64,000 bases of DNA, from NCBI RefSeq assembly GCF_900100785.1, contig NZ_FNCP01000029.1:1-64000 (forward strand), in the 5' to 3' direction. The notes below the pieces were generated by a model. The model did no database searches and had not been told where the DNA came from. It worked only from the letters and a program-made list of their open reading frames with translations. Below, in pieces: positions 34,307-43,802 of the stretch. The stretch's first letter is position 1. Every line of letters begins with the position of its first letter. Both the position numbers and the translations under genes were made by a program. The DNA is from Desulfosporosinus hippei DSM 8344 (GTDB taxonomy: Bacteria; Bacillota; Desulfitobacteriia; Desulfitobacteriales; Desulfitobacteriaceae).

Positions 34307-34507
34307 ATGAGTCAAACTATTCTGAGGGTTGAAGGGATGACCTGCAACCACTGTAAAATGAGAGCAGAAAAAGCTTTACAGGCAGTGAGTGGTGTAGAAA
34401 GCGTAAAAGTTGATCTTGCAGCTAAGGAAGCGGTTGTAACTGGTGAGGCTAAGCGCGAGAATCTGGTTAAAGCAATCGTAGATGCTGGGTATACTGTCGT
34501 TGAATAA
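34307..34507 (+). CDS. copZ: Copper chaperone CopZ
   Basis: A 66-residue ferredoxin-fold metallochaperone with Cu(I)-binding CNHC in GMTCNHCKMRAEKAL. It hands copper to CopA. GAGGTG lies six bases upstream of the ATG at 34307. It follows copA after about 150 bases and ends in a strong terminator. Confidence 0.92.
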   Translation: MSQTILRVEGMTCNHCKMRAEKALQAVSGVESVKVDLAAKEAVVTGEAKRENLVKAIVDAGYTVVE

Positions 34508-34812
34508 GGTGAAAGGGGCCGCTTTGCGGCCCCTTAGGCATTTTTTCTGCAGGATAGCCATTCATGCCGCTGTTAAGGCGGCACCATCAGATGATGAAAA
34601 ATGCCTAACACGCATAAGATTTCCGCAAACCTAACCTGAGCACCCCTAAAGTTCTGCATACACTTTCCAACAAACTAACTGAAGGAGCGCTTGTCTGCTC
34701 GCTTTACAAAATCCAAAAAAAACGAAGAATAGCTAATTCCTTAACTTCGGAAATTATTATCTCGGATGAATACCTTATCTTTGGATAAACTATTTACTGA
34801 GGTGATGAAACA
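34508..34812. other. Intergenic region with nested inverted repeats
   Basis: About 300 bases without a recognisable gene. It contains the copZ terminator, and a wider inverted repeat pairs 34534-34547 with 34596-34608, enclosing a small GC hairpin (TGCCGC/GCGGCA). The T-tract of the terminator is part of this second stem, so two alternative folds exist. The rest looks like leader sequence for the next small gene. Confidence 0.45.
34513..34546 (+). terminator. Terminator of copZ
   Basis: AAGGGGCCGC (34513-34522) and GCGGCCCCTT (34526-34535) form a perfect 10-bp GC-rich stem, with six T at 34541-34546. Confidence 0.85.
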
Positions 34813-35010
34813 ATGCCAAGAAATGATGGCAACAAGTATAAGAATGAGGAATTAAAGAAGATCGAATTAACTCTCCGCAACATTCATAAGAATGAAGAGT
34901 TTCTATTAGAGAATGCTGAAGAATTAAGTGCTCATCAAATTAAAGATGTGAAAGAGCACTTGGCTTCAAAGAAAAAATTCCTTGAGGAAACAGATGGAAC
35001 GATTAAATAG
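34813..35010 (+). CDS. Small charged helical protein, unknown
   Basis: A 65-residue protein rich in Lys, Glu and Asn, predicted to be two helices with no membrane segment or cysteines. I do not recognise it. A GAGGTG ribosome site precedes the ATG and a perfect hairpin terminator overlaps the stop codon, so it is a real single-gene unit. It lies near the SASP gene; a spore link is possible but not shown by the sequence. Confidence 0.7.
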   Translation: MPRNDGNKYKNEELKKIELTLRNIHKNEEFLLENAEELSAHQIKDVKEHLASKKKFLEETDGTIK

Positions 35011-35030
35011 GAGCTTTAAAGCTCCTTTTA
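35009..35030 (+). terminator. Terminator of the 65-residue gene
   Basis: An 18-base palindrome at 35009-35026 followed by TTTATATTT. Confidence 0.75.
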
Positions 35031-35143
35031 TATTTAGATTTAATTGTTAAGCTATTAGTTTGGTATGTGAAAGTTAGTATGTTAAAGATTTAGAAAGAAT
35101 TTTTTAGCCTGATGAAGCCAATACTAGGCATTAAATAAATAGT

Positions 35144-35171
35144 AAGAAGGATATCTTTCGATATCCTTCTT
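35144..35171 (-). terminator. Terminator of the SASP gene
   Basis: Arms 35144-35155 and 35160-35171 form a perfect 12-bp stem; on the minus strand a T-rich stretch follows. Confidence 0.75.
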
Positions 35172-35195
35172 AAGTACTAACATCATTATTTGAAG

Positions 35196-35402
35196 TTAGA
35201 TTTTGCTTCCGCCTTTAAGATGTTCTTCAGCAAATTGAATCATCCGTTTGGTCATCATACCGCCTACAGAACCGTTTTCGCGGCTGGTACGGTCACCGCC
35301 TAATTGAAGGCCCATTTCATTTGCCACTTCATATTTGAACTGATCCAATTGTTGTGAAGCGCCCATAGCTGCTGGTTGATTACTGTTTCTTTCTCCTGCC
35401 AT
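35196..35402 (-). CDS. Alpha/beta-type small acid-soluble spore protein
   Basis: A 68-residue SASP that coats spore DNA and switches UV damage to spore photoproduct. The two signature helices are visible: QLDQFKYEVANEMGL (the usual germination-protease site, with Glu) and GGMMTKRMIQFAEEHL. GGDRTSRENGSVGG links them. A GGAGGG site precedes the ATG. It fits functionally with splB at 9.7 kb, which repairs the photoproduct formed in SASP-bound DNA. Confidence 0.93.
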   Translation of the reverse strand: MAGERNSNQPAAMGASQQLDQFKYEVANEMGLQLGGDRTSRENGSVGGMMTKRMIQFAEEHLKGGSKI

Positions 35403-35597
35403 GATAGGTACCCTCCTTTAAAAATTTGTGTTTGTGTACTGGAACATTCTTATTATGTGTTTAATCGATTTTCTTACTCAGGTAATTATTGCTACAATAT
35501 AAAAGGCTTTCCTTTTTATTCAGGAGCCGGATTGTTATTGATTTTATCGATTGTAAGGTTTAGAATTAAATTACTTAGAGTTATGGGAGGCTTTCAG

Positions 35598-36248
35598 ATG
35601 TTTTTGAAGATGAAAGAACCGGTAAACACTTGGACACATTTTGTCTTGTTTATGGCTGCAATCGTGGGACTGGTGTTTCTTATTATCCTAAGTAAAAATA
35701 ATATCTCAAAGCTCATTACAATGACGATATATGGAGTTAGTATGATCTTGCTTTATGGTGCCAGTTCACTTTACCATTGGGTAAGAACAACTCCCCAGAA
35801 AGAACTTCTCCTTAAAAAGGTGGATCATATTGCTATTTATTTATTAATTGCCGGTTCCTATACTCCCGTATTTTATTATGGATTAGAAGGGGCATGGCGT
35901 TGGGCGATGCTAAGTGTGGTTTGGGCTCTGGCGTTCATAGGGATGTTATTAAAAATTTGGTTTATTCATGCGCCCCGTTATGTATCTTCAGCTTTTTATG
36001 TGTCACTGGGCTGGATAGCTTTAGTTCCTTTCCTGCAGCTTGTTAAGAATTTGCCTGTGGGTGCAATTATTCTCATGGCGTTAGGTGGTGTCACCTATAC
36101 CGTTGGGGCCATTATATATGCAACTAAGATTTTTGATTTCTTTCCGAAAAGATTTGGTTTCCATGAGATATTTCATATATTCATTGGGGCGGGAAGTATT
36201 GTGCATTACATAATGATTTTGATCTATATTATGCCTATGGCAGAGTAG
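35598..36248 (+). CDS. Hemolysin III family membrane protein
   Basis: A 216-residue protein with seven predicted membrane spans, of the Hly-III/PAQR family. Conserved features are SSLYHW in span 2, the Asp of KKVDHIAIYLLIAGSYTP, and FGFHEIFHIFIGAGSIVHY at the end; the Ser, Asp and three His form a metal site in relatives. Function in bacteria is unclear despite the name; a lipid hydrolase (ceramidase-like) role is suspected. The frame is open from 35376, but GGGAGG fits the ATG at 35598. Confidence 0.9.
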   Translation: MFLKMKEPVNTWTHFVLFMAAIVGLVFLIILSKNNISKLITMTIYGVSMILLYGASSLYHWVRTTPQKELLLKKVDHIAIYLLIAGSYTPVFYYGLEGAWRWAMLSVVWALAFIGMLLKIWFIHAPRYVSSAFYVSLGWIALVPFLQLVKNLPVGAIILMALGGVTYTVGAIIYATKIFDFFPKRFGFHEIFHIFIGAGSIVHYIMILIYIMPMAE

Positions 36249-36262
36249 CTTAGGTTTAAACA

Positions 36263-36318
36263 TTAAAAGGGTTGTCTCATAATGAATGAAAACATTCATT
36301 ATGAGACAACCCTTTTAA
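36263..36318. terminator. 26-bp perfect hairpin, bidirectional terminator
   Basis: Arms 36263-36288 and 36293-36318 are perfectly complementary over 26 bp with a 4-base loop, and end in A and T runs. It separates two convergent genes. The length is well above the usual 8-15 bp. Confidence 0.85.
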
Positions 36319-36323
36319 TAATG

Positions 36324-36779
36324 TCAACTATCCTCAGTGCAAAAAGCCGCGGCTTCTTCGGCACTGTAATCCCCATATACCAGCTTCATTAAGCCTGGGT
36401 AATAAGTATCAAATCCTAATACCCCGTTCCAGACAATATTTAGTATTTGATCCTGAGAGGGTTTGGCGTCTGCAAGATCTAGGTATGTACGGTACCTTAT
36501 CTCACCGTTATCCATGTCCATTTCAAAGTTGCCATTGACTAACTCGTAATTAACCCGACTCATGAAATCACACACTTCAAGTCGCTTAGAAGGAGGGATT
36601 TTTTGATTAATATGGGTATTGCAAAGCAGTGATTCTTGATCTTCGTCTACAAAAAGAAAAGAGTTAAAATCTGTATTTATGCCTCGAATCTCCAGCCGAA
36701 TGATTTCGTTTTTATTGTCAAAATCAAACTCCCAACCGTTTTGACTCAGAATCTCATAGAGCACCTTGAATAAGGACAT
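36324..36779 (-). CDS. YbjN-domain protein
   Basis: A 151-residue acidic protein with the fold of YbjN and type III secretion chaperones: an N-terminal helix (FKVLYEILSQNGWEF), beta-strands with ESLLCNTHINQKIP, then the conserved VCDFMSRVNYELVNGNFEMDMDNGEIRYRTYLD. YbjN proteins are putative sensory or chaperone-like factors of unclear role. It is a single gene convergent with the hemolysin III gene and ends right after the shared terminator. Confidence 0.8.
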   Translation of the reverse strand: MSLFKVLYEILSQNGWEFDFDNKNEIIRLEIRGINTDFNSFLFVDEDQESLLCNTHINQKIPPSKRLEVCDFMSRVNYELVNGNFEMDMDNGEIRYRTYLDLADAKPSQDQILNIVWNGVLGFDTYYPGLMKLVYGDYSAEEAAAFCTEDS

Positions 36780-36944
36780 GTTATCCCTCCTAAACCGGAC
36801 TGATTTTCAAATAAGTTCAACGCGATAAAGGTAAAATCCTTCCAATTATGGAATAAAAATAAATTAGTTAATAGGTAGAGAGGTTTTTATTGGATAGATC
36901 CCGAATTGAATGAAAGTATAAATTATCTCCGAGGAGGAGTTTCT

Positions 36945-38093
36945 TTGCACTCACTGAAACATCAAATTCTTATACTTCTGCTGGGGTCGCTAATTGTCCT
37001 CTCGACGAGCTTGATTTTTGGATTAGGTTGGCATTTGAAGCATCGGGCAGTGGATGCGGCTATTGTCAAAGCTAAAACTGATTTAACAACATGCATGGAA
37101 ATTATCGATTTGAAGACCCCAGGTTCTTGGCAAGTAAAAGAGGGACTTCTGTACAAAGGAGACACTCAAATATCCCATCAAACAGAACTTGTCGATTATT
37201 TAGCAGAACTAACCGGCGACACCGTGACTTTATTTCTCGGCGATACTCGAGTCGCTACAACTGTGCGCAGTACCAATGGGGAGAGAGCGATAGGGACGAA
37301 AGTCTCGGATGCAGTGGCCCAGACTGTCTTGAAAAATGGGCAGATCTACCTGGGTGAAGCGAATGTTGTTGGTCAGCTTTATCAGACAGCTTATGAACCT
37401 ATTCGTGATAGCAATGAAGATATTATTGGGATCTTTTATGTAGGTATTTCAAAAAGCTATACTCAGGCTTTTATTGTTAATTCGCTAATTCTGTTAGCAG
37501 AGTTTGGCTTAGGAATTACTTTCATTGTTGCCTTAGCGACTTGGTTCTTTATTCAAAGAGTAATTATTAATCCACTCCGTGACATAACCCTGGCCACACG
37601 TGATGTGGCTACCGGACACGCTGCCGAGAAAGTTGATATCACCGGTCCCAAAGAGATTGGAGATCTGGCAGTTGCCTTTAACCAAATGGTTGAAAGACTA
37701 GGGGATATCGCAGATGAAATGAGTAAAGCCACCATGTCTAGAGACTTACAAGTTGATAAAGCTTCTTCTGCGCTAAATAAGGCTGAAGAGCCAGAATTAA
37801 ATATGACTGAAGATCCAAAGAATAGCTGGAAATTTGATCAACAAAGTTTACCTAAAGGACTAAATCAACTTACTTTAATGCAAATCCTTTCATTTATGTG
37901 CGAGACAAGGGAACTGGTATCGGCTGAAAACGTCGCCGAAGGGGTAAACCTAACAAGAGTAACTGTTCGAAGATACTTAGAGTTTCTAGAACAACATGGA
38001 GCTTTGACAACAGAGTTAAAATACGGAACAGTGGGAAGACCTGTAAAATTATTTCAACCGGTACCTAATCTAAGTGTTACTGATATTGATTAA
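36945..38093 (+). CDS. Membrane-bound Cache-HAMP-winged-helix regulator
   Basis: About 382 residues with an unusual domain order. A first membrane helix (about 6-28), an extracellular single Cache-like sensor domain (about 30-170), a second helix (about 177-203) and a HAMP domain (about 204-256, EIGDLAVAFNQMVERLGDIADEM) look like a histidine kinase front end. There is no kinase. Instead, after a linker, a winged helix-turn-helix (about 303-370; VTVRRYLEFLEQHGAL, GRPVKLFQP) resembles the DNA-binding domain of CitB/DpiA-type response regulators. Start is TTG 36945, six bases after GAGGAGGA. It directly precedes the formate dehydrogenase operon, which is its likely target. Confidence 0.82.
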   Translation: MHSLKHQILILLLGSLIVLSTSLIFGLGWHLKHRAVDAAIVKAKTDLTTCMEIIDLKTPGSWQVKEGLLYKGDTQISHQTELVDYLAELTGDTVTLFLGDTRVATTVRSTNGERAIGTKVSDAVAQTVLKNGQIYLGEANVVGQLYQTAYEPIRDSNEDIIGIFYVGISKSYTQAFIVNSLILLAEFGLGITFIVALATWFFIQRVIINPLRDITLATRDVATGHAAEKVDITGPKEIGDLAVAFNQMVERLGDIADEMSKATMSRDLQVDKASSALNKAEEPELNMTEDPKNSWKFDQQSLPKGLNQLTLMQILSFMCETRELVSAENVAEGVNLTRVTVRRYLEFLEQHGALTTELKYGTVGRPVKLFQPVPNLSVTDID

Positions 38094-38355
38094 TGGGTTA
38101 CCTATAACAACTCAGAATAGTAAGGAGCCAATGTACTTTATATTTACAGAATATTTTCTTTATTTACTTAATTATTTTGATGATGACTAAAGCGACAAAG
38201 GGTTGTAAGCTTATAATGTGTTGATTCAGAAAATTCTTTCTAATTACTCAATTAAGTCCTCGTCCAATTTGTGTCATTCATACCTTACTTGTTAGATGTA
38301 AAACTGATACCAACACATAGGCATGTTATGAACATTTAAAGAGGGAGGAAAAAAG

Positions 38356-41300
38356 ATGGATGTTTCGCGTCGGAATTTCTTAAAACTTTCTGGGCTTTCC
38401 ATCGCTGCTTTGGCGGCTGGTTTGGGGTTTGACCCCGCAGTAGCTGAGGCCAAGGGATATGTTTTGAAGCTGGAGGGGAGTAAAAAGATTCCTAGTATTT
38501 GTCACTTCTGCTCCGGTGGCTGTGGGATGCTCTTGTATGTCAAAGATGGTAAACTAATTCATCTTGAAGGTGATCCGGATCATCCCACCAATGAAGGGAC
38601 GCTGTGCCCAAAGGCGGCAAGTTTACTTAGTGTTGCCAATTCGCCGGATCGTGTAATCAGGCCAAGACGGCGGGCTCCCGGAGCTAATCATTGGGAAGAC
38701 ATTTCCTGGGAAGAAGCCTTGGACATTGTGGCCAAGAAAACTAAAGAAGTCAGGGATGCCAGTTGGAAAGCTGCCGATGAGATTGTGAATGCCAAAACTG
38801 GACTACCGGAGAGCTTCTTAGTAAACCGTGCAGAAGGAATTGCCTTCTTAGGTTCTGCGGAAGTTGATAATGAAGAGTCTTATCTAATTTCGAAATTTAG
38901 TCGCTTAATCGGCACACCATATAATGAACATCAGGCCCGGATCTGACACGCTCCCACGGTGGCAAGTTTGTCACCCTCATTTGGTCGTGGTGCCATGACG
39001 AATTCCTGGTCAGATCTGAAAAATTCTGAGGTCTTTTTAATTGCCGGCAGTAACTGTGCCGAAAACCATCCTATTGCCATGAAGTGGATAAATCGGGCTA
39101 AAGAAAAGGGGGCGAAAATCATCGTCGTCGATCCCCGCTTTACCCGGACAGCTGCTAAAGCAGATATCTTCGCCCAAATCCGTCCGGGAACGGATATCGC
39201 CTATCTCGGCGCAATTATTAATTATATTCTTAATCAGAAATTGTACGATGAGAAGTATGTCTTAAATTACACCAACGCTCTTTTGAAGATCAGCAAAGAT
39301 TACAAATTAGATGATGGTATCTTCTCCGGTTATAACGAGAAAACCAGAAAATATGCGACTACCAGCTGGGCCTATCAACTTGGGCCAGATAATAAGCCTC
39401 TGAAGGCAGAAAGTCTGGAGGATCCTGATTGCGTATTTGCCAAGCTTAAGGTTCACTATTCAAGATATACCTTTGCAACAGCGGAAAACATTTCCGGAAT
39501 TCCTGCAGCCAAAATTAAGGAAATTGCTGAGGTCTTCTGTCAAGGAAAACCAGGAAGTATTCTCTATGCTCTGGGAATGACGCAACATACCACGGGTGTG
39601 CAAGGAATTCGAGCTTATGCTATTATCCAGCTGTTATTGGGCAACATCGGAAAAGCCGGCGGCGGCATCAATGCTTTACGGGGAGAGCCAAATGTTCAGG
39701 GCTCGACGGATATGGCCAATCTGGTCAGTAACTTGCCGGGTTATTTGCCCTACCCGATTAATACAGATAAGACCTTGCAGGATTATCTGGTGCGTAATGG
39801 GTCATTTTATGAGAAACATCTCGTTGCCCTGCTAAAAGCCTGGTATGGTGCCAACGCCACCAAAGAAAATGATTATGGATTTAACTATTTACCCAAGACC
39901 AACCCCTCAGTGAATGCAACCATGGTTAAAATTTTTGAGATGATGAATAAAGGGCAGTTTAAGCTTCTCTTTAACGTTGGCTCAAACTCTCTCGTTTCTA
40001 TTCCGGATCGAAAACTAGTCCGGTCTGGCTTAGCTAAACTAGATATGCTCGTTGTATCAGACCTCTTCGAGATTGAGACGGCCCAGTTTTGGCGTGAACC
40101 GGGGGTGAACCCGGCGGATATTAAGACTGAAGTCATCATGTTCCCGGCAGCCTTTGTCTATGAGAAGGCAGGAAGTATGTCCAATTCTTCCCGCTGGATT
40201 CAGTGGAAAGAGGCGGCGATTAAGCCTTTGGGGGAATCAAAACCGGATCTCGATCTGCTGGATCATCTTTTCAAGAAAATCAGAAAGTTATATGAAGGCA
40301 GCACGGATGTCAAGGATGCCCCAATACTCAAGGCCCGTTGGGACTATGGGGAGGGAGAACCCAGCGCTTTGAAAGTGCTTCAAGAATTGAGTGGCTATGA
40401 CGAGACCACAGGTAAGCTGCTGCCCACAATTGGGGATTATCTTAAAGCACCAATAGGCACTGCTTCTACAGGGTGTTGGATTTATGCCGGCGTGACAGGG
40501 AATGGAAATCTGGCCGCCCGTCGTAAAAATGATGACCCCACAGGATTAGGACTGTTCAGAGAGTGGAGTTTTGCTTGGCCGGGAAATGTTCGGATTCTCT
40601 ATAATCGTGCTTCATGTGATGAAGCGGGTCGGCCGGTTGACGCTAAACGTCAGCTTATTTGGTGGGATAGCGCAGCTAAGGTCTGGGCAGGAAACGATGG
40701 AGCGGATGTTGTCGATAAAACCAAGGGCCCGGATACACCTGAAGGGAAGCAAAGTTTCCGCATGAATCCCGAGGGGGTAGGCCGGCTATTTGCTGCCACT
40801 TATATGAGCGGTTTACCCGTAGCCCCCCCTACAGACGGTTTGCCACCCATTGGGATTCGTCCCGGAGGTCTCTGCGTAGACGGACCGTTGCCGGAATACT
40901 ACGAACCCACGGAAAGTCCTTCGACAAACATCTTACATCCCAAGGTTTCCATCAGCCCAGTGGCTCTGGTTGTCTCGACTCAGCTGGGTAAGTCGGAAGA
41001 GTATCCCCATGTGCTGACCACTTATGGAGTGGTGGAACATTTCTGTGCAGGAGGGATTACCCGCAATATTCCCTGGTTGAATGAAATCATGCCGGAACCC
41101 TTTGCTGAGATCAGTAAAAACCTAGGGGAAAAGATTGGAGTTAAAGAAGGGGATATGGTCGAAGTTGCTTCAGCTCGGGGCAAAATCACTGTGCGGGCCT
41201 TAGTAACGGATCGCCTACAAACCTACAAAGTCAACGGAAAAGACACTGAGACCATCGGAATGCCCTGGAGCTGGGGGTTTGCCTCCTTAAGTCCCGGTCC

Positions 41301-41391
41301 GAGTACTAATGATTTAACCATTGCTGCCCTGGATCCCGGGGCCGGTACTCCGGAGTATAAGGTTTGCCTAGTCAACATAAGGAGGGCATAG
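38356..41391 (+). CDS. fdnG: Formate dehydrogenase alpha subunit, selenoprotein
   Basis: One 1011-residue molybdopterin enzyme interrupted by an in-frame UGA at 38944-38946 (residue 197), which is selenocysteine. Context NEHQARI-U-HAPTVASL matches E. coli FdnG, where Sec ligates Mo/W. It begins with a Tat signal (SRRNFLK, then a hydrophobic stretch), so the enzyme faces the cell exterior. A [4Fe-4S] motif CHFCSGGCG with a later Cys in TLCPKA follows. MGD-binding segments and the C-terminal domain are intact. A SECIS hairpin lies just after the UGA. It oxidises formate and passes electrons to the beta and gamma subunits and to menaquinone (inferred). A gene caller reading UGA as stop would split it. 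Confidence 0.95.
38944..38975 (+). promoter_or_regulatory. UGA selenocysteine codon and bacterial SECIS element
   Basis: After UGA and 17 bases, which include the 5' stem arm GGTGGC (38958-38963), comes loop AAGTTT and 3' arm GTCACC (38970-38975). The spacing of 17 bases from UGA to loop and the G-U of the loop are the same as in the E. coli fdhF SECIS that binds SelB. Confidence 0.85.
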
Positions 41392-41393
41392 CC

Positions 41394-42176
41394 ATGACGA
41401 AAAAAATGGTTTTTGTCGACACTTCTAAATGTACTGGGTGCAAAGCTTGCTCTGTGGCTTGTAAGGAATGGAACGAGCTTCCGGCGGAGAAAACCCAGCT
41501 GCTCACCAGTTATCAAACTCAAAAGAATTTTACTACGAATACCTGGACGTACATGACCTTTATTGAAAAGTATGAAAACCAAACAATGAATTGGTTAATG
41601 CGCAAGGCCCAATGCTTCCACTGCGCAGACCCTGCTTGTCTGAAGGCCTGTTCTTCCGCTGCGATTACTCAGACGGAATCCGGGTATGTGGTGATTAATC
41701 AGGATAAATGTATCGGCTGTGGTTATTGTGTGGAGAACTGTCCCTTTGGGGTACCGAAGGTCGACCCGATCAAGAAAAAATCCTCCAAATGTACGGGGTG
41801 TATTGATCGGGTTGAAAATAATTTGTTGCCGGCTTGTGTGCAGACCTGTCAACCGGGTGCCTTGGCTTTTGGAGAACGTGATGCAATCCTTGCCCAAGCA
41901 AAGAAGCGACTTGCCGAGGTTCAAAAGACCCATCCTAAGGCCCAGCTCTATGGGGAAAAGGAAATGGGGGGCCTGACCTATCTCTATTTGTTGCTGGACA
42001 GTCCTGAGGTTTACGGTCTCCCAGCTAACCCAACGGTTCCTCTGTCGCTAACCCTCTGGAAAGATGTGGTGCGTCCGGTAGGGAGTGTGGCAGTGGGTGG
42101 CGCGGCAGCGGCAGTAGTCCTCGGAGTTTTTGCTAACCTCTGGAGGGGAAATTATAAAGAAGGAGGGAAAGACTAA
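41394..42176 (+). CDS. fdnH: Formate dehydrogenase beta subunit (4x[4Fe-4S])
   Basis: A 260-residue electron-transfer subunit with four ferredoxin-type cysteine clusters: CTGCKACSVACKEW, CFHCADPACLKAC, CIGCGYCVENCPFG and CTGCIDR with CVQTCQPGA. A single membrane helix near the C-terminus (VAVGGAAAAVVLGVFANL) anchors it, as in FdnH. It starts two bases after the alpha stop with AAGGAGG inside the alpha gene, and its stop overlaps the gamma start (TAATG). Confidence 0.94.
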   Translation: MTKKMVFVDTSKCTGCKACSVACKEWNELPAEKTQLLTSYQTQKNFTTNTWTYMTFIEKYENQTMNWLMRKAQCFHCADPACLKACSSAAITQTESGYVVINQDKCIGCGYCVENCPFGVPKVDPIKKKSSKCTGCIDRVENNLLPACVQTCQPGALAFGERDAILAQAKKRLAEVQKTHPKAQLYGEKEMGGLTYLYLLLDSPEVYGLPANPTVPLSLTLWKDVVRPVGSVAVGGAAAAVVLGVFANLWRGNYKEGGKD

Positions 42177-42877
42177 TGGCTCCTAAAGCTGAAGCAGGAA
42201 ATCAAGCACCCCCAAGAATTGTTGGAGACCAGGTTTTGCGATTTAGTAAAGGTGAACGCCTGAGTCATTGGGTTCATGCCGTTTCTTTCTTTGTTTTGCT
42301 TTTTACCGGACTGGGAGTTTACAGTTCTTTATTTCAGCCTGCCATGGCTATTGTCGGGGGAATTCATGTTGCTCAGGTGATTCACCGAATATCAGCTGTT
42401 TTCTTTGTGGTGGTAGTAGGATTGCTTTTCTTTGTCGGAAACCCAAGATTTCATTGGCGATGGTTAAAATTCACCTTTAACTTTACAAAATCAGATTTGA
42501 AGCATGTTAGTGCCTTCCCTAAGGAATTCTTCGGCGGGCATGGCAACTATCCGGCTCAAGACAAGTACAATGGGGGAGAAAAAATTAATTCCTTGATCAC
42601 CATCTTTGGTACCATATTCGTGACTCTTAGTGGGGTTGTCATGTGGTGGGCACCACATTTTCCGCCCAGCTTAGTTCGGTGGGCTTATCCGGTGCATGAT
42701 CTTTCAGTGTTTGTCATGACCGCCGCTGTCATCGGACATATATACTTAGGCCTCTTACATCCGGATTCCAGAGTCGCTATGTCTGGCATGCTCAATGGTT
42801 ATGTATCCAAAAAGTTTGCTAAGGCACATCATGCTCAGTGGTATGAACGACTAAAAAATGAGCAGCAGAATCTCTGA
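42176..42877 (+). CDS. fdnI: Formate dehydrogenase cytochrome b subunit
   Basis: A 233-residue membrane subunit with four predicted helices. Histidines suited to bind two b hemes are in ERLSHWVHAVSFF, GGIHVAQVIHRISAV and VIGHIYLGLLHPD. It anchors the enzyme and passes electrons from the beta subunit to menaquinone. It is translationally coupled to the beta gene. Confidence 0.92.
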   Translation: MAPKAEAGNQAPPRIVGDQVLRFSKGERLSHWVHAVSFFVLLFTGLGVYSSLFQPAMAIVGGIHVAQVIHRISAVFFVVVVGLLFFVGNPRFHWRWLKFTFNFTKSDLKHVSAFPKEFFGGHGNYPAQDKYNGGEKINSLITIFGTIFVTLSGVVMWWAPHFPPSLVRWAYPVHDLSVFVMTAAVIGHIYLGLLHPDSRVAMSGMLNGYVSKKFAKAHHAQWYERLKNEQQNL

Positions 42878-42900
42878 TAGATGAGGAGGAGAGATCCATT

Positions 42901-43680
42901 ATGAACAACAACATTACTATGAAACCGTCAGGAGAAAGTACGATGGACAACGCCTTTCAGACCTATACCCTCCTTAAGCAAGAAGTCAAGCAATGGCAAG
43001 CCGAGCGAGGTTCTTTCTGGATCGAAAAGCTCAGCCCAGCTCAGGCACCTCCGTACTACCCGATTAATGAACTACCTGAGGAAGCAATTCTAGAATTATG
43101 TCAAAGGTTAAATCGAGCCAGTAATATTATGCTCACAGAGCCTGAGTTATTAGAAGCTTGGCACAGGTTCAAAACCTTTCAACTTGTCCCAAACACAGAG
43201 CTTTTAAGCCGTCTTCAGCTTGCCTTATCTGGTGTAGCACAGCTGTTCCGCGAGACGATAGTCATTACCAAAAATAATTTGGGGGATAACCAAGTCAATG
43301 ATTATGTTGGACTGGCTGCCAATCAAAGTATGGGTTGTCCGATCTGTGGAGAGTTAACCGCCGTATCAGTTCTTTCTTCACCGATTGGTAAACGATTCTT
43401 ACATTGTTCGACCTGCGGACATGAATGGTTAGCAAAGCGCGTTGGTTGCATTCGCTGTGGAATTCAGGAAGCTTCAAAATTGAACTATCTTAAGTCTGAG
43501 GAGTACCCTAGGCTGGAGGTGGTTATCTGCCAAGCTTGTGGGCAGTATTTTAAAGAATATGATTTACGCGTAAAGAATGTAGAGGATCTGGATTGGGAAA
43601 ACATCAGAACTCTCCCTCTGGATTACGCGGCAGAAAAATGGTTGGCTGACCATGCTCAATTAATGGGTAAGGTCCAGTAA
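42901..43680 (+). CDS. fdhE: Formate dehydrogenase accessory protein FdhE
   Basis: A 259-residue cytoplasmic maturation factor for Tat-exported formate dehydrogenase. The C-terminal half carries four CxxC rubredoxin-like motifs: CPICGE, CSTCGH, CIRCGI and CQACGQ. E. coli FdhE binds the catalytic subunit and iron. It is the last gene of the fdn operon, after a GAGGAGG site. Confidence 0.9.
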   Translation: MNNNITMKPSGESTMDNAFQTYTLLKQEVKQWQAERGSFWIEKLSPAQAPPYYPINELPEEAILELCQRLNRASNIMLTEPELLEAWHRFKTFQLVPNTELLSRLQLALSGVAQLFRETIVITKNNLGDNQVNDYVGLAANQSMGCPICGELTAVSVLSSPIGKRFLHCSTCGHEWLAKRVGCIRCGIQEASKLNYLKSEEYPRLEVVICQACGQYFKEYDLRVKNVEDLDWENIRTLPLDYAAEKWLADHAQLMGKVQ

Positions 43681-43761
43681 GTTAAAGAAAATTTCCGACT
43701 TAGTCTTGAGCAGGAAAACAAATTTACCTTTCAGCAGTAGTTGAACTGAGACTCAGCCCGG

Positions 43762-43794
43762 AATTGCCGGCCAAGTAAGACTTGACCGGCAATT
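43762..43794. terminator. Hairpin between fdhE and DUF1659 gene
   Basis: Arms 43762-43776 and 43780-43794 pair over 15 positions with one mismatch and a 3-base loop, between convergent genes. U-tracts are weak, but position fits a shared terminator. Confidence 0.6.
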
Positions 43795-43802
43795 ATAAAC
43801 GG

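Noticed and set aside
38944-38946. Nonsense mutation splitting the formate dehydrogenase gene
   Set aside because: The UGA is at the selenocysteine position of FdnG and is followed by a SECIS hairpin, so it is a recoded codon.
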